64,000 bases of DNA from Variovorax beijingensis (GCF_007828835.1 NZ_VIVL01000001.1:1046001-1110000); one strand, 5' to 3'. Shown: positions 36,016 to 45,094, counted from the stretch's first letter. Made by a program: numbers and translations. Notes: generated by a model from the sequence alone, not told the origin.

Positions 36016-39000
36016 ATGAACGCACCACAAGCACCGACCAATTCGACCGAAGGACTTGCCGCCAGTGGCGTTGCTCCTGTGGTCATCGCCCAAGCCACCA
36101 GCACACCGCTCGGCGCACCCGCCGCGATGAGCTCTTCGGCACCTGCCGCCGCGGCGGCAGCACCCGCCAGCGTGGGCACATTGTCCAATGCTACGCCGGG
36201 CGTCGCGGTGATGCGCGAGGGTGTCCGCATTCCGGTGGACGGCAACCAGACCCTGATCGCGGGTGACCGCGTGATCGTTCCCGAAGGCGGACAGGCCAAC
36301 GTCCTGTTCCCCGGCTCGGCCACCAACAAGGCGCCGCTGGCCGGCGTCTTCACTGGCGGCACCGACGCCACCATCGGCTCGACCAAGCTGCCCGGCGGCC
36401 TCGAACAAGTGAATGTGGATGTCGCCTCGGGCGACCTGCAGGTGACCCCGCCCGACAGCGACGCCGACGCGGCCGCACTGGCCGTCACCAAGAAGGTCGC
36501 GGCCGGTAGCGGCCTCGGCCTCGGCGAATTCGCGCTCGGCGCACTGGGCGCAGCTGCGCTTGGCGCCGCGCTGGGCGGCGGTGGCGGTGGCGACGGCGGC
36601 GGAGTGATCCCGTTCTTCGCCGGCGGTGGCGGTGAGGGCGATGCGGATGCAGACGCCGACGCGGATGCCGATGCGGATGCCGACGGTGATGCTGATGCCG
36701 ATGCCGATGCCGATGCCGATGCCGATGCCGATGCCGATGCCGATGCCGATGCTGATGCCGATGCCGATGCCGATGCCGATGCCGATGCCGATGCCGATGC
36801 CGATGCCGATGCCGATGCCGATGCCGATGCCGATGCCGATGCTGACGCTGATGCTGATGCTGATGCAGATGCAGATGCAGATGCAGATGCCGATGCCGAC
36901 GCCGACGCCGACGCCGACGCAGACGCAGACGCAGACGCAGACTCCGATGGCGGCGACAGCCTGCTCGATCCAGGCGACGGCGCGGCCGGCGGCCTGGTCG
37001 GTTCGATCGGCGACACCGCGGGTCTTGGCGACTCGCTCGACCCGGTGCTGGGCGTGGTCGACGGCGTGACCGACGTGGTCGACGACGTGCTGGCCCCGGT
37101 GCTCGGTTCCGAGTTCTCCGAGAACGATCCCAACCAGCTCGATCCGGCGGACGATTTCGTCGAGACCGTGGCTGAAGGCGTGGGCGGCGTGGCCAGCCCG
37201 ATCGTCGATGGCCTGCTGGGCGAAGGCGCGACGGGTGCGCTGGTCGACCAGCTGGTCAAGCAGGTCGACTACGTCACCGACGCCCTCCAGAACGGTCTGG
37301 ACAACCTGGTGGGCGAGGAAGGCATCCTGAGCGGCCTCACCGGCAGCCTTGGCCTGGACGGCGCGCTCGAGGAGCTCGTGGGCGACGACGGCGTGGTCGG
37401 CAACGTGGTCGAAGGGCTGCTCGGCCAGGACAGCCTCCTCGCCGGACTCGTCGGCGAAGAAGGCCTGGTGGGCGGCCTGCTCGCCGAAGGCGGCGCGCTG
37501 GACGGCCTCATCGGTGAAGGCAGTGCCATCGGCAGCCTGCTGGACAACGTGGTCGGCGACGAAGGCATCGTCGGCGGCCTGCTCGGCGACGACGGCGCCC
37601 TTGGCGGCGTGCTCGGCGGCGTACTGGGCGAAGAGGGCCTGCTGGGTGGCCTGATCGGCGAAGGAAGCCCCGTGGGCAGCCTGCTCGGCGGCGACGGCGT
37701 GGTGGGCGGCCTGCTTGGCGGCGACGGCGCGCTGTCCAGTCTGCTGGGCAGCGACGGCCTCTCCGGCGGCCTGCTGGGCCAGGACGGCGTGGTCGACAAC
37801 CTCCTGGGCGCCGACGGCGCGGTGGGCGGCCTGCTCGAAGACAGCCCGCTGGGCGGCTTGCTCGGCGGCGAAGACGGCCTGCTCGGCGGCGTGACCGATG
37901 GCGTGCTGGGTGAAGACGGTCTGCTGGGCGGTGTGCTTGGCGATGACGGCGTGGTCGGCGGGCTGCTCGGCGAAGACGGCTTGCTCGGCAGCGGCGGCGC
38001 CATCGGCAGCCTGCTTGCCGAGGACGGCCTGCTCGGCGGCGTGCTCGGTGAGGATGGCCTGGTCGACAACCTGCTGGGCGACGAGGGCTTGCTGGGCGGT
38101 GTGCTCGGCGAAGACGGCCTGCTGGGCGGCCTGCTCGGTGGCGACCTCTTGGGCGGTGACTTGCTCGGTGGCGATCTCCTGGGTGGCGTGCTGGGTGAAG
38201 ACGGCCTGGTCGGCAACCTGCTTGGCGGCGACCTCCTGGGCGGTGACTTGCTCGGCGGTGATTTGCTGGGTGGCGTGCTGGGTGAAGACGGCCTGGTCGA
38301 CAACCTGCTCGGTGGCGATCTCCTGGGTGGTGATCTGCTTGGCGGTGACCTGCTCGGCGGCGTGCTGGGCGAAGACGGCCTGGTCGATAACCTGCTCGGT
38401 GGCGATCTCCTGGGTGGTGATCTGCTCGGTGGTGACCTGCTCGGCGGCGTGCTGGGCGAAGACGGCCTGGTCGGCAACCTGCTCGGTGGGGACCTCTTGG
38501 GCGGTGACTTGCTCGGTGGCGATCTGCTGGGCGGCGTGCTGGGTGAAGACGGCCTGGTCGACAACCTGCTTGGCGGCGACCTCTTGGGCGGTGACCTGCT
38601 CGGTGGCGATCTGCTGGGCGGCGTGCTGGGCGAAGACGGCCTGGTCGGCAACCTGCTCGGTGGCGATCTGCTGGGCGGTGACTTGCTCGGCGGTGACCTG
38701 CTCGGCGGCGTGCTGGGCGAAGACGGCATCGTCGGCGGCCTGCTCGGTGGCGATCTGCTTGGCGACGATGGCCTGGTCGGCAGCCTGCTCGGCAGCGATG
38801 GCCTGCTCGGCGGCGTGCTGGGCGGCAGCGGTCCGGCGGCCAACATCCTGGAGCCGGTGCTCGACACCGCAAGCACGCTCGGCGAGGCACTGGAGCCCGT
38901 GGTGGCCGCCGTGTCCGAGGTGGCAGAGCCCGTGACCGACATCCTGGCCGGCGCAACCCCGACGCTTGACCCGGTGATCGAGACCGTCCACAACAGCTTG

Positions 39001-39135
39001 GTGCACACCGTGGAGGACGCCGCGCCGATCGTGACCGACGTGGTGACCCCGATCACCAGCCTGGTGGACCAGGCCGCCGGCACCGGCAGCGTGCTCACCC
39101 CGGTGACGAACATCCTGCACGGCCTGCTGGGCTAA
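36016..39135 (+). CDS. Large acidic repeat surface protein (candidate T1SS adhesin)
   Basis: 1039 residues from the ATG at 36016, chosen because AGAGG precedes it and the frame to its left overlaps the sigma-54 promoter. Residues about 60-155 resemble the N-terminal retention module of BapA/LapA-like proteins (VAVMREGVRIPVDGNQTLIAGDRVIVPEGGQANVLFPG). A Gly-rich hydrophobic segment (about 165-207) follows. Then come about 50 Asp-Ala dipeptides (209-309), a helical region and a long series of GGLLGEDG-type repeats to near residue 940. There is no signal peptide, which fits type I secretion, and a T1SS is encoded four genes downstream. RTX nonapeptides are not obvious. It probably stays on or near the cell surface and may help form biofilm. 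A structural matrix protein is the alternative. Confidence 0.8.
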   Translation: MNAPQAPTNSTEGLAASGVAPVVIAQATSTPLGAPAAMSSSAPAAAAAAPASVGTLSNATPGVAVMREGVRIPVDGNQTLIAGDRVIVPEGGQANVLFPGSATNKAPLAGVFTGGTDATIGSTKLPGGLEQVNVDVASGDLQVTPPDSDADAAALAVTKKVAAGSGLGLGEFALGALGAAALGAALGGGGGGDGGGVIPFFAGGGGEGDADADADADADADADGDADADADADADADADADADADADADADADADADADADADADADADADADADADADADADADADADADADADADADADADADADADSDGGDSLLDPGDGAAGGLVGSIGDTAGLGDSLDPVLGVVDGVTDVVDDVLAPVLGSEFSENDPNQLDPADDFVETVAEGVGGVASPIVDGLLGEGATGALVDQLVKQVDYVTDALQNGLDNLVGEEGILSGLTGSLGLDGALEELVGDDGVVGNVVEGLLGQDSLLAGLVGEEGLVGGLLAEGGALDGLIGEGSAIGSLLDNVVGDEGIVGGLLGDDGALGGVLGGVLGEEGLLGGLIGEGSPVGSLLGGDGVVGGLLGGDGALSSLLGSDGLSGGLLGQDGVVDNLLGADGAVGGLLEDSPLGGLLGGEDGLLGGVTDGVLGEDGLLGGVLGDDGVVGGLLGEDGLLGSGGAIGSLLAEDGLLGGVLGEDGLVDNLLGDEGLLGGVLGEDGLLGGLLGGDLLGGDLLGGDLLGGVLGEDGLVGNLLGGDLLGGDLLGGDLLGGVLGEDGLVDNLLGGDLLGGDLLGGDLLGGVLGEDGLVDNLLGGDLLGGDLLGGDLLGGVLGEDGLVGNLLGGDLLGGDLLGGDLLGGVLGEDGLVDNLLGGDLLGGDLLGGDLLGGVLGEDGLVGNLLGGDLLGGDLLGGDLLGGVLGEDGIVGGLLGGDLLGDDGLVGSLLGSDGLLGGVLGGSGPAANILEPVLDTASTLGEALEPVVAAVSEVAEPVTDILAGATPTLDPVIETVHNSLVHTVEDAAPIVTDVVTPITSLVDQAAGTGSVLTPVTNILHGLLG
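36640..36942 (+). repeat. (Asp-Ala) dipeptide array, hexanucleotide repeat
   Basis: The GAT/GAC-GCN hexamer repeats about 50 times without interruption, encoding D-A pairs with a single Ala-to-Gly change near residue 226. Long GCCGAT runs alternate with GCTGAT and GCAGAC variants. Hexamer slippage would keep frame and vary only length. The product would be an extended, highly acidic stalk that could bind cations. Confidence 0.95.
38128..38736 (+). repeat. Seven tandem 87-bp units (29 residues) in the repeat protein
   Basis: The Asn-Leu codons start at 38215, 38302, 38389, 38476, 38563 and 38650, exactly 87 bases apart, with a divergent first unit at 38128. Each unit encodes NLLGG, three DLLGG pentapeptides and VLGEDGLV plus D or G. 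Third positions vary, so the copies are not very recent. Unequal crossing-over could change copy number without shifting frame. Confidence 0.95.
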
Positions 39136-39178
39136 GGAACAAGAGCAGTAGAGGAGAAGGAAGAAAAACAACGCACCA

Positions 39179-39204
39179 GGGCCAGGCCGCCACCGGCCTG
39201 GCCC
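39179..39204 (+). terminator. Strong hairpin between the repeat protein and OmpA genes
   Basis: GGGCCAGGCCG and CGGCCTGGCCC form a perfect 11-base stem with a four-base loop. No T run follows, so it may be an attenuating or message-stabilising element rather than a full stop, setting the ratio of the repeat protein to the downstream genes. Confidence 0.5.
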
Positions 39205-39219
39205 GAGAAAGGATTTGAT

Positions 39220-39723
39220 ATGAAGAACAGCAGCAGCTACCGGATACTGACCATCGTCGCCCTCGCGGCAAGCCTTGCCGCTTGTGGAACTGCCTCCAAG
39301 AGCGGACGCGAAGACGCGACCTACTACTACTCGAACAAGGCGCCGGTGGCGAAGGTGGAACCGCCCCCGCCCGCACCGGTGCAGAACGGTCCCGTCGCGC
39401 TGAAGATCGTGTACTTCGACTTCGACAAATACGACATCAAGCCGCAGTACCGCAACGTGGTGGAAGCGCATGCGAGCTATCTCAGGAACCGTCCCACCAG
39501 CAAGGTGGTGATCGAGGGCCACACCGACTTGCGCGGCGGCCGCGAATACAACCTCGCGCTGGGCCAGCGCAGGGCCGAATCCGTGCAGCGCGCGCTCACG
39601 CAGCTTGGCGTGCCGGGCGAACGGATCGAGGCCGTCAGCTGGGGCATCGAAAAACCTGCATCGCTCGAAACCACCGAGGAGGGCCATCAGCTCAATCGCC
39701 GAGCCGAATTCAGCTACCGCTGA
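39220..39723 (+). CDS. OmpA/Pal-like lipoprotein
   Basis: 167 residues. A signal peptide ends in a lipobox (ASLAACGTAS). A Pro-rich linker (EPPPPAPVQ) follows. The C-terminal OmpA domain (about 60-167) has VYFDFDKYDIKPQY, VIEGHTDLRGGREYNLALGQRRAESV and NRRAEFSYR, whose Asp and Arg bind diaminopimelate of peptidoglycan. It anchors the outer membrane to the wall. Its place just after the repeat protein suggests a role in its export or surface retention. The ATG at 39220 follows AAAGGA. Confidence 0.88.
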   Translation: MKNSSSYRILTIVALAASLAACGTASKSGREDATYYYSNKAPVAKVEPPPPAPVQNGPVALKIVYFDFDKYDIKPQYRNVVEAHASYLRNRPTSKVVIEGHTDLRGGREYNLALGQRRAESVQRALTQLGVPGERIEAVSWGIEKPASLETTEEGHQLNRRAEFSYR

Positions 39724-39801
39724 AACACGGAGAAACGCGATGCCTTCGATGGGAGTTCCCGGTCCGGGTGCGACCGGCCTCCCGCATTCGACTGGGGCCG
39801 A

Positions 39802-42800
39802 ATGATGTCCTTCTCCGACCAGCTCCATGCCTGCCACGAGCGCCTGGTCTCGGTGTGTGCGGCGTTGCCGGCGCCTTATCCGGCCTTTACGCTTTTCTTC
39901 TCGGTGAGCGACGGGTCGCAGCGCGCGCACGTGGTGCACGCGCGCGCGGCCGACTTCGAAACCGCGTGGCACGAAGGTGCCGAGGCCGTGGAGCGCTGGG
40001 TGCGCGACTGCGGCATCGTCTCGCCATGGCTGCGCATCGACTGGGTCGAGGGCGCAAGCCCGATGGACTGGGCGCAGTTCAAGGCCCAGCTCGCCGGCGT
40101 CAAGCGCAACTACTTCCGCCTCGGCCTGGCCTTCGACCAGGACTTCGAGACCGCGTTCACCGAGCAGGAACTCAACGCCAACGCCATGCTGAGCGGCGAT
40201 TCGACCATTGCGCATGCGGTGGTGAATGTGCGCAACTTCGAGGCCTACGGCCAGGCTCGCTTCGCACGTGCGCTCCCGCTCGAGCTGCCGGCCGACCGGC
40301 GGGTCTACCTGCTGGCGACGGTGGGCGTCTTCTGCCAGGCCGACGGCGTCGTGCACAAGCTCGTGGGCACGGGGCTCGATGCCGGACGCCGCCAGGCGCC
40401 GGCCCTCACTCCGCAGTCGGCGCTCGACCTGGTGCGCAGCGGCGCGTCGTACCTCGCGCGCCAGGTGCAGGACGACGGGCTCTTCGTGTACGGCTACTTT
40501 CCGTGCTTCGACCGGCGCATTCCGACCTATGACGCGATGCGCCACGCGAGCGTGCTGGGCGCCATGATCGAGGCGTGGGAGCTCGTGCGCGACGACAAGC
40601 TGCGCCTGGCCATCGACCGCGCGCTCGATCATCTCGCGAACACGCTCATCCGCAGCTACACGCTCGCCGACGGCACCGAGGTCGCTTTCCTCGTCGACAC
40701 CGGCGAAGAGATCAGGCTGGGCGGCAATGCCGCCTGCGTGCTGGCCCTGGTCAAGTACTGCGAGGCCATGGACACGCGCGACTGGCTGCCGCTGCTGGAA
40801 AAGCTGGCGCTGGGCATCGCGTCGCTGCAGGACGGCGCCACCGGCAGCTTCAGCCACGTGCTGCATGCCGGCGACCTGCGCGTGAAGCAGGCCTCGCGCG
40901 TCATCTACTACGACGGCGAGGCGGCCTACGGCCTCATGCGCCTTTACGGCCTCACGCGCGATGCAAGGTGGCTCGCCGTGGTCGAGAAGGCCTTCGACCA
41001 CTTCATCGCGAGCCAGCACTGGCAGGCACACGACCACTGGCTGAGCTGCTGCGTCAACGAACTCACCCGCTGGAACCCGCAGGAAAAGTACTTTCGCTTC
41101 GGCCTGCAGAACGTGGCCGGGTACCTGGACTTCGTGCTCGACCGCAAGACCACCTTTCCGACGCTGCTCGAGCTCATGCTCGCGGCCCAGCAGATGCTGC
41201 AGCGGCTCGAGGCCACGCCCGCCATGCGGCACCTGCTGGACGAGCTCGACACCGAGAAGTTCTACCGCGCGCTGGAGTACCGCGCCCACTACCTGCAGAA
41301 CGGCTTCTTCTGGCCCGAGATGGCGATGTACTTCCGCCGGCCTTCCACCATCGTCGGCTCCTTCTTCATCCGGCACCACGCGTTCCGGGTGCGCATCGAC
41401 GACGTGGCGCAGTACGTGTCGGGCTTCGTGGCCTATCGCCGCTACCTGCTGGAGCGCCCGGCCGTGCCCGGCGCGGGGAGCGCGAGGGACGACGGCGGCG
41501 CCGCCTGGACCGCGAGCGAAATGGCGCGCGTGACCGGCGGCGAATGGGTGGTGCGCCCGGAAGACGGCTGGCGCGCCAGCGGCGTGACGCAGCGCTCCTT
41601 CCTGCGCAAGGGCCGCGTGGTGTTCGAGCACCAGCCGCGGCCCTCGAAGACGCCGCTGGCCGCGGTGGCGCTCAAGGGCGTGCTGCAGCCGGCGGCCGCC
41701 GTGCTGTGCACCGATCCCGCACCGCACCTCGACAAGCGAGTGCCGGTGCTCCAGGTGGAGGACGTGCCGCAGGCCGTGCTCGCGCTGGGCGCGCATGCGC
41801 GCACCGAATTCACGGGGCGCGTCTGCGGCGTGCTGGGCAGCGGCACGGCCGGCGCCACCGTGGCCGCCATGCTGGCCGACGCCCTGGCCGTGTGGGGCGA
41901 GGTCGGCCGGCCTGAAGGCAACGTCAGCCTGCCTTCGGGCATGGCCTGGAACCTGACCTGCATGCCGCGGCATGCGGCCTACTGGGTGCTGGAGATGGGC
42001 TCGCCGCACATGCTGGCCACGACCCAGCTGGTGCGGCCGATGCTGGCCGTGGTGACGGGGCTGTCGGCCGCCTCGCAGAAGCACCGCGGGCCCTCGGAAG
42101 CCGCCGCGCGCATGGACAGCCGCATCTTCGAGGGCATGGCGCCCGGCGACAGCGCGGTGCTGAACCGCGACCTCCCCGAGTTCGCGACCTTTGCCGAAGC
42201 CGCCATGGCGCACCAGCTGCAGATCGTGACCTATGGCGAGCACAGGGACGCCGACGTGCGGCTGCTCTCGTTCGACCACGGCGAGGTGCAGGCCCAGGTG
42301 CTCGGCGAGCCGTTCCAGCTTCGCCTCAATGCGCCGGGGCGCCACATGGGCGCGAGCGCCGTCGCGGCGCTGGCGGCCCTGCAGGCGATGCGCCTGAAGC
42401 TGGCCGCCGCGGTCGAGCCCTTCGCGCAGTTCGAGCCGCCGGGCGGACGGGGCGCGCTGCACACCATCCACATCGGCGGCGGCAGCTTCAAGCTGATCGA
42501 CGAGACCTACGACGCCAACCCGAGTTCGATGCGCGCCGCGCTCGAGCTGCTGTCGCAGGCGCCCTGCGAGCCGGCACGGCGCGTGGCGATCCTCGGCGAC
42601 ATGCAGGAGCTCGGCCCCGCCGCGCAGCGCCACCACCTCGATCTGGAGCCCGAGCTGCTGGCATCGCAGCCCGACCGCGTGCTGCTGTGCGGCCCGCTGA
42701 TGCGGGCGCTGCATGCGCGCATCCGCACCAAGGTGCGCTCGCACTGGTTCGTCGATGTGTCCGATCTGTCGACCGCGCTGGGCGGTCTGCTGCAGCCCGG

Positions 42801-42876
42801 CGACTGGGTGCTGGCCAAGAGTTCTGCCGGTGTCGGCCTGTCCCGGCTGGCCCGGGTTCTGAAAGCATTGCCATGA
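39802..42876 (+). CDS. 1024-aa protein: alpha/alpha-barrel-like region fused to a MurF-like domain
   Basis: Residues 1 to about 190 are a mixed alpha/beta region. Residues about 205-570 look like a helical toroid (repeated paired helices with aromatic, acidic turns such as RVIYYDGEAAYGLMRLYGL and HWLSCCVNELTRWNPQEKY) as in (alpha/alpha)6 enzymes. The last part (about 600-1024) follows MurF: DVPQAVLALGAHA, then GVLGSGTAGATVAAML near 677, YDANPSSMRAAL near 902, ILGDMQELGPAA near 930, and DWVLAKSSAGVGLSRL. The P-loop lysine of the GSxGKT motif is missing, so normal ATP-dependent ligation is doubtful. It lies between the OmpA and T1SS genes and overlaps a small membrane-protein gene by four bases. 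Role unknown; modification of the secreted protein or of a wall precursor is a guess. Confidence 0.75.
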   Translation: MMSFSDQLHACHERLVSVCAALPAPYPAFTLFFSVSDGSQRAHVVHARAADFETAWHEGAEAVERWVRDCGIVSPWLRIDWVEGASPMDWAQFKAQLAGVKRNYFRLGLAFDQDFETAFTEQELNANAMLSGDSTIAHAVVNVRNFEAYGQARFARALPLELPADRRVYLLATVGVFCQADGVVHKLVGTGLDAGRRQAPALTPQSALDLVRSGASYLARQVQDDGLFVYGYFPCFDRRIPTYDAMRHASVLGAMIEAWELVRDDKLRLAIDRALDHLANTLIRSYTLADGTEVAFLVDTGEEIRLGGNAACVLALVKYCEAMDTRDWLPLLEKLALGIASLQDGATGSFSHVLHAGDLRVKQASRVIYYDGEAAYGLMRLYGLTRDARWLAVVEKAFDHFIASQHWQAHDHWLSCCVNELTRWNPQEKYFRFGLQNVAGYLDFVLDRKTTFPTLLELMLAAQQMLQRLEATPAMRHLLDELDTEKFYRALEYRAHYLQNGFFWPEMAMYFRRPSTIVGSFFIRHHAFRVRIDDVAQYVSGFVAYRRYLLERPAVPGAGSARDDGGAAWTASEMARVTGGEWVVRPEDGWRASGVTQRSFLRKGRVVFEHQPRPSKTPLAAVALKGVLQPAAAVLCTDPAPHLDKRVPVLQVEDVPQAVLALGAHARTEFTGRVCGVLGSGTAGATVAAMLADALAVWGEVGRPEGNVSLPSGMAWNLTCMPRHAAYWVLEMGSPHMLATTQLVRPMLAVVTGLSAASQKHRGPSEAAARMDSRIFEGMAPGDSAVLNRDLPEFATFAEAAMAHQLQIVTYGEHRDADVRLLSFDHGEVQAQVLGEPFQLRLNAPGRHMGASAVAALAALQAMRLKLAAAVEPFAQFEPPGGRGALHTIHIGGGSFKLIDETYDANPSSMRAALELLSQAPCEPARRVAILGDMQELGPAAQRHHLDLEPELLASQPDRVLLCGPLMRALHARIRTKVRSHWFVDVSDLSTALGGLLQPGDWVLAKSSAGVGLSRLARVLKALP

Positions 42877-43169
42877 TCAAACTGAATGCCCAAGCCTCCT
42901 TGCCCTACCGCCGCGAGGCGGCGCCGCAGCGCCGGTGGTGGCTGGGCTGGCTGCAGCTGCTTTGCGCCTGGCTGCTTTGCATGTTGCTGTGCGCCAACGT
43001 CGCGCTGGTGCTGGCGCAGGGCCTGCCGAAAGACGAGGCGGCGCCGGTCGCGGCAAGAAAAGCGGCGGACTGCAGCCTGTGGGTCGAGACCGCCAAGGAT
43101 GCTGCGGCGGCCCATGCCGAATCGGTGTCGCACACGCTGAGACGTATGTCACGCTGCAGCACTTCGTAA
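42873..43169 (+). CDS. Small single-pass membrane protein, 98 aa
   Basis: The ATG overlaps the stop of the MurF-like gene (ATGA), so it is translationally coupled. A basic N-terminus (YRREAAPQRRWW) is followed by one hydrophobic segment (about 25-48, LGWLQLLCAWLLCMLLCANVALVLA), then about 48 polar residues with two cysteines. It is not recognised. It is probably an inner-membrane partner of the MurF-like protein or of the secretion system that begins 80 bases later. The overlap and membrane pattern support a real gene. Confidence 0.6.
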   Translation: MIKLNAQASLPYRREAAPQRRWWLGWLQLLCAWLLCMLLCANVALVLAQGLPKDEAAPVAARKAADCSLWVETAKDAAAAHAESVSHTLRRMSRCSTS

Positions 43170-43249
43170 GCATAGATTTTGTCTTGTAACAACTGGGTAA
43201 CAGTCGATAATGGCGCAGGCGTCATTGCCGGACGGATCGGCCCTTTCCC

Positions 43250-45094
43250 ATGATCAAGTTTCTCTTGCCCAGCCAACTGGTGGCCGAGGTGCCCGAAAAA
43301 CCAGGTGCGAGTCCGTATGCGGGTGCCCTGCACACCGCGTTCCGGGCTGCCTACCCGCTGGTCAAGAGCGCGGCCTGGCGCTCGCTGCCCATCAGCCTCT
43401 TCGGCCTGCTGCCATCGATCTTCCTGCTCCAGGTGTATGACCGCGTGCTGTCGCGCAGCGGCGTCTCGACGCTGGCCGCGCTGGTGTGCGGCATCCTGTT
43501 CTTTCTTTGCATCGAGTTCTGGCTGCGCTCGGGGCGTTCGCGCCTATTGCGCAATGCGGGCGCCATCATCGACCACGGCGTGTCGGGCGCGCTGCTGCAT
43601 TCGATGCTCAATCGTCCGCTGCGTGCGCTCGAAGCGCGCCCGGCCTCGATCTGGCACCAGTTCTTCCGCGACGTGGCCTCGGTGCGCGGCACCGTCACCG
43701 GCGGCCTGGCGCAATCGATCTTCGACTTGCCGATGGCGGTCTTCGCACTGGCCGTGATCGGCATCGTGGCCTTGCCGGTCTTGCCGGTGGTGGTGCTGTT
43801 CCTTGCCATCATGGTCTTCCTGGCCTGGTGGTGGGCCGACGAGGTGCGCAGCGGGCGGGTCGAGGAAGTGCAGCGCGGCCGCGGCCTCGACCGCATGACC
43901 TCGGAAATCTGCAACGCGCGCGAAACGCTCAAGACGCAGGCCAACGACGGTCCCACCATCGAGATGTGGCGCCAGTCCTATAACTCCTGGCTGAGCGAAA
44001 GCTTCAGCAAGAACGGGCAGATCGAAACCGCGCGCGACGGCACCACCGTGCTGATGATGGTCTTCTCGGTCATCGTGGTCACGGTGGGCGCCATTTCGGT
44101 GATGGAGCAATGGATGACGGTGGGCGGCCTGGTCGCCTCCAACATGCTGGCCCTCAAGGCGCTGCAGCCGGTGGCCGGCCTGGTGTCGAGCTGGCGCTCG
44201 CTGGCCGCGGCCAAGGAAGCGGCCAAGCGGCTCGAGACGGTGCTCGGCGAGCCGGTCGAAAAGGCACCCACCGGCATGACGCTGCCGCAGCCGCTGGGCC
44301 GCGTCACGCTGAAGGACGTGAGCTTCAGCTTCACGGAAGACGCGCACCGGCCGGTGCTCGAGAACGTCGACCTCGACATCGGGCCGGGCGGGCTGCACGT
44401 GATCGTCGGGCGCAACGGCGCCGGCAAGTCGACGCTGGTCAAGCTGCTCTCGGGCCTGTACACGCCCACGCGCGGGGTCATCAGCATCGGCGAATACGAC
44501 CTTTCGCAATTCGGCCGGGAAGAGCTCTCGCGCTGGATCAGCTACCTGTCGCAGGAGGTGTACTGGTTCGGCGGCCCGCTGATCGACACCATGCGCCGCA
44601 CGGCCCCGGGCCAGAGCGACGAGCAGGTGGTGGCGGCCTGCAAGCTCTCGGGCGCGCACGACTTCATCTCGCGCATGCCCGACGGCTACCGCACCGTGGT
44701 GGGCGAGGGCGGCACCGGCCTCTCGGTGGGCGAGCGGCGCAAGCTCGCGCTGGCCATGAGCTTCCTGCGCAAGCCCTCGGTGCTGGTGCTCGACGAGCCC
44801 AGCAACGACCTCGACTTCCAGAGCGAGCGCACCCTGCTTGCCACGCTGCTCGCGGTGGCCAAGGTGCGCACCGTGGTGGTGGTCACGCATTCGCTTCGCA
44901 TCGTGTCGGCGGCCAGCGTGGTCTACCACGTGACCGGGCAGGGCAACGTCGAACAGGGCACGGCCGCCGTCATGGTGCCGAAGCTCTTCGGCGTGAAGAA
45001 GGCGCTGGTGGCGCTCCCCGATTCCACCGCGGGCGAGGACGATGCCGAGGCGCATCCGCAGCAGGGCGCCGCCGCCAACCGTTCCATGGCCTGA
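43250..45094 (+). CDS. Type I secretion ABC transporter (permease-ATPase)
   Basis: 614 residues. Six membrane helices (about 50-320, starting LPISLFGLLPSIFLLQVYDRVLSRSGV, the PrtD/LapB-type opening). The ATPase carries Walker A VGRNGAGKST (about 386), Q-loop, signature LSVGERRK (about 490), Walker B VLVLDEPSNDLD and the H-loop in VVVVTHSL. Only about 45 residues precede the first helix, so there is no C39 peptidase or C39-like domain. It forms the inner-membrane pump with the HlyD and TolC proteins encoded next. The upstream acidic repeat protein is the likely substrate. Confidence 0.93.
   Translation: MIKFLLPSQLVAEVPEKPGASPYAGALHTAFRAAYPLVKSAAWRSLPISLFGLLPSIFLLQVYDRVLSRSGVSTLAALVCGILFFLCIEFWLRSGRSRLLRNAGAIIDHGVSGALLHSMLNRPLRALEARPASIWHQFFRDVASVRGTVTGGLAQSIFDLPMAVFALAVIGIVALPVLPVVVLFLAIMVFLAWWWADEVRSGRVEEVQRGRGLDRMTSEICNARETLKTQANDGPTIEMWRQSYNSWLSESFSKNGQIETARDGTTVLMMVFSVIVVTVGAISVMEQWMTVGGLVASNMLALKALQPVAGLVSSWRSLAAAKEAAKRLETVLGEPVEKAPTGMTLPQPLGRVTLKDVSFSFTEDAHRPVLENVDLDIGPGGLHVIVGRNGAGKSTLVKLLSGLYTPTRGVISIGEYDLSQFGREELSRWISYLSQEVYWFGGPLIDTMRRTAPGQSDEQVVAACKLSGAHDFISRMPDGYRTVVGEGGTGLSVGERRKLALAMSFLRKPSVLVLDEPSNDLDFQSERTLLATLLAVAKVRTVVVVTHSLRIVSAASVVYHVTGQGNVEQGTAAVMVPKLFGVKKALVALPDSTAGEDDAEAHPQQGAAANRSMA

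Noticed and set aside
36640..36942. CRISPR-like array
   Set aside because: The repeat is a pure hexamer in frame with a coding sequence; there are no spacers.
35974..42744. Very long minus-strand open frame (over 2200 codons) opposite the repeat protein, OmpA and MurF-like genes
   Set aside because: It is a by-product of codon bias and repeats on the plus strand. It crosses three well-supported genes, and its translation is low complexity (His/Ala/Arg/Gln or Ile-Gly runs).
43186..43249. Sigma-54 promoter before the type I ABC gene
   Set aside because: GG and GC pairs occur, but none has the ten-base spacing. The TGTAAC and GGTAAC sequences present are not the GTTACG hexamer.
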